Shown: in pieces, positions 1 through 5,813 of the stretch
How the letters are laid out: every line of letters starts with the position of its first letter
Position numbering within the stretch: the stretch's first letter is position 1
NCBI GenBank assembly: GCA_024695725.1
Contig: JAILHQ010000093.1
Span: 1-7,438 of the forward strand
DNA length: 7,438 bases
DNA from: Cyanobacteria bacterium RUI128
Lineage (GTDB): Bacteria; Cyanobacteriota; Vampirovibrionia; Gastranaerophilales; Gastranaerophilaceae
Direction: 5' to 3'
The notes under the pieces: model-generated
Databases searched by the model: none
Told to the model about the DNA's origin: nothing
What the model saw: only the letters and a program-made list of their open reading frames with translations
Program-made: the position numbers and the translations under genes

Positions 1-189
1 GGTGGTATGATTGCCGTATCGTTTATTGGGAGTATTCTTGTTCCTGCATTCTTTGTCTGCGTGAATGTTATGAAAGAAAAAACTGCAGCTATTGACTGGA
101 AAGATGTTTTCGGGCGCAGACTTGTAGATTTTGCCAAAAAGGTTTATGGTGCAGTTAAGAAAAAGCTAGAGGATATGAAGAATGGTTAA
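1..189 (+). CDS. RND-family multidrug efflux permease, C-terminal end (partial)
   Basis: Only the last 62 codons are in the window; the reading frame is open from base 1, so the gene begins upstream. The visible part starts with Gly-Gly-Met and a hydrophobic stretch of about 22 residues ending in VPAFFV, then a short basic cytoplasmic tail. This is the pattern of the last transmembrane helix of AcrB/HAE1-type RND pumps, where a GG(M) turn and a (V/F)VPxFF motif are conserved. Such permeases use the proton gradient to push drugs or other amphiphiles out through a periplasmic adaptor and an outer-membrane channel. The stop overlaps the start of the TolC-family gene by 8 bases, so the two are very probably translationally coupled. 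The tail (VKKKLEDMKNG) is lysine-rich. Family assignment rests on one helix plus context, so subfamily and substrate cannot be stated. Confidence 0.75.
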   Translation, partial: GGMIAVSFIGSILVPAFFVCVNVMKEKTAAIDWKDVFGRRLVDFAKKVYGAVKKKLEDMKNG

Positions 190-1813
190 AAAGATATTAT
201 CTTTAATATTATCATTTGTTTTATTATCCTCAAATCTTGTGTTTGCGGAAGAGTTGGGCAAGAGCATTATTAAGGATGAATATCCTGACAGTGATCTTGT
301 TGCCCCTGTTGTTACGACAGAAAACGAGAATGTTACTGTTCACGGAAGTGTTCAAAACACTCTTGACGTTACTCTTGAAGACTGCCTCAAGTTCGCTCTC
401 GGTAACAACCCGAGAATACAGGCAGCAATTCAGGATGTTTTTGCATCTGATGCAAGAATTAAACAGGCTTGGTCAAACTGGTTTCCGCAGGTGTCTTGGC
501 AGACGGGTTATACACGTATAAGACAGTTGCAGTTAGCAGATGCGCTTGGTCGTTCAATGGTTTATAACTATTATACCCTTGGTCAGATTTCGTTATCAGA
601 AATGCTCTATGACTTTGGGGTTACTCAAAATCAGGTAACGATAAGAAAATTAGAGAACGAACAGTATAAGATAATGCTTACGGAAACTATCAATGATGTA
701 ATCTGTGACGTTAAAAATGCTTATTATAATGTGCTTTATGTTATCGAGCAGAAGAAGGTCGCAGAAGAAATGGTTAAGCGATATGAGCTTTTCTATGATC
801 AGGCAAAAGCATATTATACTGCAGGCACAAAGCCAAAAGTTGATTTGACAATTGCTCAGGTTAACCTGAGTAATTCAAAGCTTAATCTTATCGAGGCTGA
901 AAATGCTGTTGATATTGCAATGGCAAAACTAAATAATGCGATGGGACTTCCTTATATTATGAGGTACAACATTAAGGACGTTCTTAAGTACAATCCTTGT
1001 TCTGTTACTTTAGATGGCGCGGTTGAAATCGCAAAAGAGGCAAGACCTGATTATAAACTTGCATCTGTAAAAGTTGAAACCGCAAAGCAGAATGTAAAAC
1101 TTACAAAAAAATCCTGGGCACCGCAATTATCTGTAGAAGGACAGTTTGAAATCGGAGGTAAATCATTCACTTCAAACCACGGTTATAACTTTGGTGCATA
1201 CCTTAATTTCCCAACGGTAAACGGTATGAGAATAAATCAGGAAATTAAGGAGGCAAAATCTGTCCATTCAAGAGAAATTGCAAACGCTATGAATACTCAA
1301 AATAATATTTATTTAGAGATACAAAACGCTTATTATGCACTGAGAGAAAAGAAGAACAAGATTCCGGTTGCGACAGTTAATGTAAAACAGGCAAAAGAAA
1401 ACTATGATTTGTCTTTTGGCAGATACAGAGTCGGAGTCGGGGATCCTGTCGAACTCAAAGAGGCTCAGGTTCAGCTTCAGAATGCAGAGTTGCAATACTA
1501 TAACACCTTGTATGAGTATAATTGTGCAAGAGCAAACTTAGAGAAGGCAATCGGTAAAAATATTGTCGAAAACCAGATATCCTTAGATTTAGATAAGGAT
1601 AAACTTAAGGCCGAAAACAAAAAACTCGACGAACAGGCAAGGAATGCAAAAGAGGAAGATAAAGCTCTGAGAAAACAAGATGCGCAGGCTTTTAAGGCTC
1701 AGAAAATAAAAGAGGTTACGGGGATAAAAGAAGTATCAGCGCTTGAGGAAAAACCTGCAGAACAAAAATTGTCTTTGAAGGATAAGATAAAATCCGTTTT
1801 TAAATTGAAATAA
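182..1813 (+). CDS. TolC-family outer-membrane efflux protein
   Basis: 543 residues. TolC-type proteins form trimeric channels through the outer membrane and periplasm and dock onto inner-membrane pumps. Residues 1-22 are a Sec signal peptide (MVKK, hydrophobic core, cleavage expected after VFA). The mature protein shows the internal duplication typical of the family: TLEDCLKFALGNNP at about 64-77 is echoed by TLDGAVEIAKEARP at about 276-289. AGTKPKVDLTIAQVNL at about 214-229 is echoed by VGVGDPVELKEAQVQL at about 417-432; each of the latter is followed by a long heptad-like helix ending in (N)A(I/M)G. After the last repeat there is an extra charged, helix-prone tail (about 459-543) rich in Lys, Glu and Ala. 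The ATG overlaps the stop of the upstream RND permease, which supports the start and an efflux operon. No own promoter is visible. Which pump substrate it serves cannot be read from this gene. Confidence 0.93.
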   Translation: MVKKILSLILSFVLLSSNLVFAEELGKSIIKDEYPDSDLVAPVVTTENENVTVHGSVQNTLDVTLEDCLKFALGNNPRIQAAIQDVFASDARIKQAWSNWFPQVSWQTGYTRIRQLQLADALGRSMVYNYYTLGQISLSEMLYDFGVTQNQVTIRKLENEQYKIMLTETINDVICDVKNAYYNVLYVIEQKKVAEEMVKRYELFYDQAKAYYTAGTKPKVDLTIAQVNLSNSKLNLIEAENAVDIAMAKLNNAMGLPYIMRYNIKDVLKYNPCSVTLDGAVEIAKEARPDYKLASVKVETAKQNVKLTKKSWAPQLSVEGQFEIGGKSFTSNHGYNFGAYLNFPTVNGMRINQEIKEAKSVHSREIANAMNTQNNIYLEIQNAYYALREKKNKIPVATVNVKQAKENYDLSFGRYRVGVGDPVELKEAQVQLQNAELQYYNTLYEYNCARANLEKAIGKNIVENQISLDLDKDKLKAENKKLDEQARNAKEEDKALRKQDAQAFKAQKIKEVTGIKEVSALEEKPAEQKLSLKDKIKSVFKLK

Positions 1814-1846
1814 AATTTTTCAAATTTTAAAATATCCTTTTTGTTA

Positions 1847-1852
1847 TATAAT
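1847..1852 (+). promoter_or_regulatory. Putative -10 box for serS
   Basis: A perfect TATAAT lies 31 bases before the serS ATG in the short gap after the TolC-family gene. No good -35 is found at 16-18 bp (only AT-rich sequence), so this is a weak prediction resting on the -10 and on the functional break between efflux and tRNA charging. The same gap contains an AT-only inverted repeat (1812-1828) that is too weak to count as a terminator. Confidence 0.4.
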
Positions 1853-1856
1853 ATAG

Positions 1857-3146
<1,290 letters not shown>

Positions 3147-3165
3147 TTCAAGAAAAATATTGTTG

Positions 3166-3198
3166 TAAGGTGCGCTGAATTACGCACCTTATTTTTTG
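3166..3198 (+). terminator. Intrinsic terminator after serS
   Basis: Nine-base-pair perfect stem (TAAGGTGCG with CGCACCTTA), 8-base loop, and a run of six T right behind it (3192-3197). It begins 19 bases after the serS stop. It isolates serS from the following transcription unit, which has its own promoter. From 3199 to about 3252 nothing else is recognisable beyond AT-rich sequence. Confidence 0.92.
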
Positions 3199-3252
3199 TT
3201 ATTTAGTAATGTTAAGTAATTAAGCGAAATTAGCAATTTATTCTCTTTTCAT

Positions 3253-3280
3253 GTTTTGTTACTATTGACAGAAACAAAAC
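3253..3280 (+). promoter_or_regulatory. Operator-like dyad around the -35 box
   Basis: Perfect 8-bp inverted repeat GTTTTGTT (3253-3260) and AACAAAAC (3273-3280) with a 12-base spacer that contains the TTGACA -35 box. A third related half-site, GTTTTATT, follows at 3284-3291 and runs into the -10. The placement suggests a repressor or activator site, but AT-rich inverted repeats occur by chance and no regulator is identified. Confidence 0.35.
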
Positions 3281-3293
3281 TTCGTTTTATTAT
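3265..3293 (+). promoter_or_regulatory. Sigma70-type promoter for the Trp-leader unit
   Basis: A consensus TTGACA (3265-3270), a 17-bp spacer and TATTAT (3288-3293, five of six consensus bases). This is the best promoter match in the window. Transcription should start near 3300, only about a dozen bases before the leader ORF ATG, an arrangement typical of attenuator-controlled operons. Confidence 0.75.
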
Positions 3294-3312
3294 AAAGAAA
3301 CAAGGACGAAAA

Positions 3313-3363
3313 ATGAACACAAATATTACTACTTTAAAACAAAATAATTGGTGGCAGGGTTAG
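3313..3363 (+). CDS. 16-aa leader peptide with tandem Trp codons
   Basis: A short ORF encoding MNTNITTLKQNNWWQG then TAG. It has a proper ribosome binding site, AAGGA at 3302-3306, six bases before the ATG, and starts about 13 bases after the predicted transcription start. Codons 13 and 14 are both TGG, one of the rarest codons, two codons before the last sense codon, and the region around the stop is part of an inverted repeat. In classical Trp attenuation (trp operon leaders of many bacteria) a ribosome stalling at such codons for lack of charged tRNA-Trp decides between alternative RNA hairpins. That mechanism is inferred here by architecture only. The downstream gene is not a recognised tryptophan gene. 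The ORF is too short to prove coding by itself; the ribosome binding site, promoter spacing and WW position are the evidence. Confidence 0.62.
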   Translation: MNTNITTLKQNNWWQG

Positions 3364-3454
3364 TTTAACTACCCTTTAGTTTCACGTTTGTTTTAAAGAT
3401 TACAGGGTAGTTAAAACCTCTTGGTTTGCCTGCCCGTAATAAGTTTTGGGCCGG
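3356..3454 (+). promoter_or_regulatory. Attenuator-like leader with competing hairpins
   Basis: Segment B (TTTAACTACCCT, 3364-3375) pairs perfectly over 12 bp with segment C (AGGGTAGTTAAA, 3404-3415). B can instead pair over 8 bp, with one bulge, with segment A (AGGGTTAGT, 3356-3364), which covers the end of the leader ORF including its stop. A and C therefore compete for B, as regions 1 and 3 do for region 2 in amino-acid attenuators. Downstream, AAACC/GGTTT (3414-3418 with 3423-3427) overlaps the end of C. CCTGCC (3429-3434) can pair either with GGCAGG just after the Trp codons (3353-3358) or, as part of CCTGCCC, with GGGCCGG (3448-3454). No terminator-grade U-tract follows these stems, so control may act on translation or through Rho rather than by intrinsic termination. 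Pairings were found by eye; no energies were computed. Confidence 0.5.
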
Positions 3455-3494
3455 TAAAAAATACCCGAAACAGAAAATTACGGAAGGAAAATCA

Positions 3495-4676
3495 ATGACT
3501 AATTTATCAATAAATAACTTACCTAAATATTTAAGACCTGCGGCTAAGTTTGTTCGTCACAAAGAACAGGCATCAGGACTTTCAACCTCACGTTTTGTTC
3601 AGGATTTTTCTGTTTGTATGGTGCCGAAAGCGACATTTTCAAGAAGTCTTCCGGATTTGTGTGAAAACGTCTTTCTTGAGGGTGCTGAAGAAAGTCTGAT
3701 ATATTTTACTCCTGCACTTTTGGGCGAAAATGTTGGAAGAAAGGTTTTGTCACAAAAGTTACCCGAAAAACTGAAGCAGGAAGTCGCAAAACCTGCAGCT
3801 GAATTATTGAAAGAGAAAAAAGAAGCAAATAAGCAAGTATTACCGATAAAAGCGGCAATAGCGCTAGCTGCGACCATTATTCCGCTGACAGAATTTTCGC
3901 TTAATTATATAAAGAACCTGATGACCTTGAAGGTATTTAAAAAGAGCGATTTCAAAAACATAGCATCGCTTGAAAATAATAAAGAAGATTCTGCTCAGCA
4001 GCAAAAAGTCGAAAAGAGTGCAAAGAAACATATTGCACTTGCAGGTGGTATCTATGGCGGGCTTTTAGGACTTGCAGGGCTGATGGCAACAAAAGGGAAA
4101 AATTCAAAAGTGTTACAGAATATATCTGAATTTATTCTTGCGCCCGGAACAAAATTGTTTAAATCTAAAAAAACGGAAAAAGCCAAAAACTTTTTCGACA
4201 AGTATTTCTCAATAGATTTCAACAATCATGACGGCAAACTTGTTATGAGTAAAGGTCAGCTTACAACCTGTGTTTTAACTGGCGGAGCAGGGTATTTCGG
4301 CGCATCTGCCGACAGAGGAAAAGAAAACCTTAAAGAAACTGCAACAAGATTCCCTATTGTTGCTGCATACGTGATTACGGGAAGTGAGTTTGTTGAAAAA
4401 GGGTTTAAAAAAGTACTCAAAAAAATGGGAAAATGTAAAGAGATTATAGGGGAAAAACTTGAAGTACCTGAGTTTGATAAATTAGGCGAACTTGCAGAAA
4501 CGATTTCAAAGAAGAAAAATACCCCCGTAGAAAAAGAATATAAAAAACTTGCGAAGCAGAAATTACTCATCTCAGGTGCACCGTTTGTATTCTCAATTGG
4601 AGTTATGGGGTTTGTTGTATCAGGACTGACCAGATACTTTACCCAAAAACGATATGATAATGCCCACAAGGGGTAA
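3495..4676 (+). CDS. Uncharacterised multi-pass membrane protein
   Basis: 393 residues from the ATG at 3495, chosen because AAGGA (3484-3488) lies six bases upstream; an in-frame TTG at 3426 would add 23 residues but lacks a ribosome binding site and sits inside the leader structures. I do not recognise the family. No signal peptide is seen. A mostly soluble, basic N-terminal part (1-115) is followed by hydrophobic segments at about 116-138 (alanine-rich) and 180-198 (glycine-rich, GGIYGGLLGLAG). Two weaker ones lie at about 256-271 and 286-297, and a strong one at about 357-378 before a basic C-terminus (RYFTQKRYDNAHKG). The loops are rich in Lys/Glu, with a Gln-rich patch near 167-171. The gene lies alone behind the Trp-codon leader and a strong promoter. 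Its stop codon lies in the first unit of a G-run repeat, and the next gene is convergent. A transport or membrane-scaffold role is possible but not shown. Codon use resembles its neighbours. Confidence 0.88.
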   Translation: MTNLSINNLPKYLRPAAKFVRHKEQASGLSTSRFVQDFSVCMVPKATFSRSLPDLCENVFLEGAEESLIYFTPALLGENVGRKVLSQKLPEKLKQEVAKPAAELLKEKKEANKQVLPIKAAIALAATIIPLTEFSLNYIKNLMTLKVFKKSDFKNIASLENNKEDSAQQQKVEKSAKKHIALAGGIYGGLLGLAGLMATKGKNSKVLQNISEFILAPGTKLFKSKKTEKAKNFFDKYFSIDFNNHDGKLVMSKGQLTTCVLTGGAGYFGASADRGKENLKETATRFPIVAAYVITGSEFVEKGFKKVLKKMGKCKEIIGEKLEVPEFDKLGELAETISKKKNTPVEKEYKKLAKQKLLISGAPFVFSIGVMGFVVSGLTRYFTQKRYDNAHKG

Positions 4677-4728
4677 ATTTTATGGGGGGTAAATGTTAGG
4701 GGGGTAAATGTTAGGGGGGTAAATATTG
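4668..4728 (+). repeat. G-run tandem repeat, 15-bp period
   Basis: Three consecutive units of GGGGGGTAAATGTTA or a close variant (starting 4684, 4699 and 4714, the last diverging to TAAATATTG) are preceded by a shorter copy GGGGTAAAT at 4670-4678. That copy contains the stop codon of the upstream gene. The four G-runs (4, 6, 6 and 6 G) are separated by 9-10 bases, so an intramolecular G-quadruplex is conceivable on the plus strand or its RNA, although loops of this length make it weak. The repeat fills most of the space between two convergent genes. Confidence 0.85.
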
Positions 4729-4733
4729 TTGTG

Positions 4734-5030
4734 TTATCTGTTATTTGGTGCCATACCGCCAGGGATACATTGACCGAATTGGCAGTTGGAATTATATCTT
4801 GTGTCATTCATTTCCGGGTTTGAGTATTGTCCGTCAGTGTGTTGGAAACCTGTATGTTCTTTCGGGGTAAAAGATTGGTTAAAGTTGCTTTTGCTGGGGC
4901 TTTTGTTAGAAAAATTGTTGTTTTGCGGAAAGGACTGGTCTTGTGCTGATCCGTCAAGGCTGTTTGAAAACGCATTAGCCGTACACGTAAAAACCGAACA
5001 AAAGATAATAAATACTAAAATTTTTTTCAT
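4734..5030 (-). CDS. Small secreted Asn/Ser/Gln-rich protein, unknown function
   Basis: 98 residues read on the minus strand. The start is supported by GGAG (plus-strand 5037-5040) six bases before the ATG. Residues 1-20 are a clear Sec signal peptide: MKK, a hydrophobic stretch (ILVFIIFCSVF) and an ANA cleavage site. The mature 78 residues are low-complexity and polar, rich in Asn, Ser, Gln, Phe and Pro, with no membrane segment. Near the C-terminus the only two mature cysteines form a C-x4-C pair (CQFGQC, 83-88) followed by IPGG, which could make a small disulfide loop outside the cytoplasm. No lipobox is present. I do not recognise the family. The gene is convergent with the 393-aa membrane protein and divergent from the rpmG unit, and is bounded on both sides by copies of AAGGGGTAAAT in opposite orientation. 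Overlapping plus-strand frames are not supported. Confidence 0.78.
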   Translation of the reverse strand: MKKILVFIIFCSVFTCTANAFSNSLDGSAQDQSFPQNNNFSNKSPSKSNFNQSFTPKEHTGFQHTDGQYSNPEMNDTRYNSNCQFGQCIPGGMAPNNR

Positions 5031-5132
5031 AAATTACTCCTTTTTTAGAATAATAAATTGTTTTTTTAGGAAAACATCGGAAATATGGGTATGGGCAGGG
5101 ATAAATATATACTTCTTTCATTATGGTAGAAA

Positions 5133-5161
5133 ATTATATATTTACCCCTTTTAGTTAATAA
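5133..5161 (-). promoter_or_regulatory. Putative promoter of the small secreted gene
   Basis: On the minus strand a perfect TATAAT (plus-strand 5133-5138) has TTATTA 17 bp upstream (5156-5161), a poor -35. Transcription would begin near 5126, giving a leader of roughly 95 bases. The copy of AAGGGGTAAAT at 5140-5150 lies in the spacer between the two boxes. Confidence 0.35.
5140..5150 (-). repeat. Inverted copy of the AAGGGGTAAAT repeat core
   Basis: ATTTACCCCTT on the plus strand is the exact reverse complement of AAGGGGTAAAT at 4668-4678, the first unit of the G-run repeat. The two 11-mers face each other across the small secreted gene, about 460 bases apart. No target-site duplication or transposase is seen, so this is noted as a repeat, not a mobile element. 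Confidence 0.45.
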
Positions 5162-5171
5162 ACCGTAATAT

Positions 5172-5197
5172 ATCAAATTAACCGTTTGCAATTTGAT
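5172..5197 (+). promoter_or_regulatory. Operator-like dyad at the rpmG promoter
   Basis: Perfect 8-bp inverted repeat ATCAAATT (5172-5179) and AATTTGAT (5190-5197) with a 10-base spacer. Its right half overlaps the putative -35 TTGCAA. It also lies between the divergent rpmG and secreted-protein promoters, so it could serve either. The binding factor is unknown. Confidence 0.38.
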
Positions 5198-5214
5198 TAT
5201 GTTTATTTTATGAT
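5186..5214 (+). promoter_or_regulatory. Putative promoter of the rpmG-trnW-secE-nusG-rplKA unit
   Basis: TTGCAA (5186-5191), a 17-bp spacer and TATGAT (5209-5214; five of six consensus bases). Transcription would start near 5221. No other promoter-like pair is seen before rpmG, and the downstream genes are closely packed, so this likely drives the whole block. Confidence 0.6.
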
Positions 5215-5226
5215 ATTGTAGCCGAC

Positions 5227-5254
5227 AAAAGAATGTGATAGCACATTCTTTTTT
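5227..5254 (+). terminator. Hairpin with U-tract in the rpmG leader (terminator or attenuator)
   Basis: An 11-bp perfect stem (AAAAGAATGTG with CACATTCTTTT), an ATAG tetraloop and a T-run through 5254. It has the full form of an intrinsic terminator, yet lies only about 6 bases after the predicted rpmG transcription start and 33 bases before the rpmG ATG. It may end plus-strand transcription arriving from the 393-aa gene, attenuate the ribosomal operon, or protect its 5' end. Confidence 0.72.
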
Positions 5255-5287
5255 AAATAGGAATAATTTTTAATAAAGGATAAAAAG

Positions 5288-5455
5288 ATGGGTATCAAAG
5301 GAAAAGTAGACAAGATGGTAGTTTTAGCTTGTGAAGAATGCAAGGAAAGAAACTATACAACCACAAAAAATAAAAAGACTATAAAGGACAGAATGGAATT
5401 AAACAAATACTGTCCGACTTGTAAAAAACATACAGTACACAAGGAAACTAAGTAA
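5288..5455 (+). CDS. rpmG: Ribosomal protein bL33
   Basis: 55 residues ([18 protein letters not shown]...), the standard size of L33, a small protein of the large ribosomal subunit near the E site. It is a zinc-ribbon (C+) form: C15-EE-C18 and C42-PT-C45 are the two CxxC knuckles, followed by a basic His-containing tail [10 protein letters not shown]. Other hallmarks are NYTTTKNKK at 22-30 and ELNKYCPTC at 37-45. The ATG is preceded by AAAGGA with seven bases spacing. It is the first gene of the block that continues with tRNA-Trp, secE and nusG, an order found in many bacteria. Some genomes carry a zinc-free L33 paralogue used in zinc starvation; whether one exists here cannot be seen. Confidence 0.97.
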   Translation: MGIKGKVDKMVVLACEECKERNYTTTKNKKTIKDRMELNKYCPTCKKHTVHKETK

Positions 5456-5461
5456 CCGATT

Positions 5462-5499
5462 TTCGGTGAATGGGGAGTCAAACTTCGCTATTCACTGAA
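5462..5499 (+). other. Hairpin between rpmG and tRNA-Trp
   Basis: A 10-bp stem (TTCGGTGAAT with ATTCACTGAA, one G-T pair) encloses an 18-base loop that can form a further short helix (GGAGT with ACTTC). It ends four bases before the mature tRNA 5' end and has no U-tract. A role in separating the tRNA from the mRNA by nuclease processing is plausible but inferred. Confidence 0.5.
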
Positions 5500-5503
5500 T
5501 TAA

Positions 5504-5576
5504 GCGTCCTTAGTTCAGTTGGTAGAACGTCGGTCTCCAAAACCGGATGTCGAGGGTTCGAGTCCTTCAGGGCGCG
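5504..5576 (+). tRNA. tRNA-Trp (anticodon CCA)
   Basis: A 73-base cloverleaf. The acceptor stem GCGTCCT/AGGGCGC has 7 bp with one T-G pair, the D stem is GTTC/GAAC, and the anticodon arm is TCGGT-CTCCAAA-ACCGG with CCA at the anticodon. The variable loop has five bases, the T arm is GAGGG-TTCGAGT-CCTTC, and the discriminator is G as expected for bacterial tRNA-Trp. The CCA end is not encoded and must be added enzymatically. It lies 48 bases after rpmG and 23 bases before the secE start, so it must be cut out of the ribosomal-protein transcript. Confidence 0.97.
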
Positions 5577-5599
5577 AATTATATAAAAGGATAAATCTA

Positions 5600-5797
5600 G
5601 TGAACGATACATTAAACGGAATAGTTGCATATCTGAAATCAGTAAAGCTTGAATGGGCTAAGATTACTTGGCCTGAAAAAAAGCAGGTTATAGCTGAAAC
5701 TGTCGCAGTTGTTGCAATTGTATTTTTATTCACTGTAGCAGTTTATCTAATTGATATTATTTTCAAGGCAATTTTAGGGTTAATCCCGACAATGTAA
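5600..5797 (+). CDS. secE: Preprotein translocase subunit SecE
   Basis: 65 residues, the short single-helix form of SecE common outside the gamma-proteobacteria. It clamps SecY in the inner membrane and is essential for the SecYEG channel. An amphipathic N-terminal helix (IVAYLKSVKLEWAKITW, 8-24) leads into the conserved WPEKKQV hinge (24-30), then one transmembrane helix at about 34-55, ending GLIPTM. The GTG start is chosen because AAAGGA (5586-5591) lies eight bases upstream and the family begins just before the amphipathic helix; the longer frame from a TTG at 5519 would run through the tRNA gene. nusG follows after 16 bases, the usual partner order. Confidence 0.95.
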   Translation: MNDTLNGIVAYLKSVKLEWAKITWPEKKQVIAETVAVVAIVFLFTVAVYLIDIIFKAILGLIPTM

Positions 5798-5813
5798 AAT
5801 ATAGGTGACAAGA

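Noticed and set aside
216..521. 101-codon plus-strand ORF inside the TolC-family gene
   Set aside because: Out-of-frame shadow of a well-supported gene with no ribosome binding site.
1812..1828. Inverted repeat AAAATTT/AAATTTT after the TolC-family gene as a terminator
   Set aside because: The stem is only A-T pairs with a three-base loop and no clear U-tract behind it; too weak to call.
3426..3494. Longer start (TTG at 3426) for the 393-aa membrane protein
   Set aside because: No ribosome binding site before the TTG, which lies inside the leader hairpins; the ATG at 3495 has AAGGA at ideal spacing.
4684..4728. CRISPR array
   Set aside because: Units are contiguous 15-bp repeats without spacers and only three in number.
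4256..4807. 183-codon minus-strand ORF across the repeat
   Set aside because: It runs antisense through the membrane protein gene; its FTPLTFTPLTFTP stretch is just the repeat translated, with no ribosome binding site or domain.
4786..5154. 122-codon plus-strand ORF opposite the small secreted gene
   Set aside because: The opposite strand has a signal peptide and ribosome binding site; this frame has neither and shows no protein-like pattern.
5519..5599. Longer SecE starting within the tRNA-Trp gene
   Set aside because: The upstream part translates the tRNA; the GTG at 5600 has a ribosome binding site and gives the normal family length.
5805..5813. GTG start three codons before the NusG ATG
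   Set aside because: The GTG overlaps the AGGTGA ribosome binding site that serves the ATG at 5814 and has none of its own.
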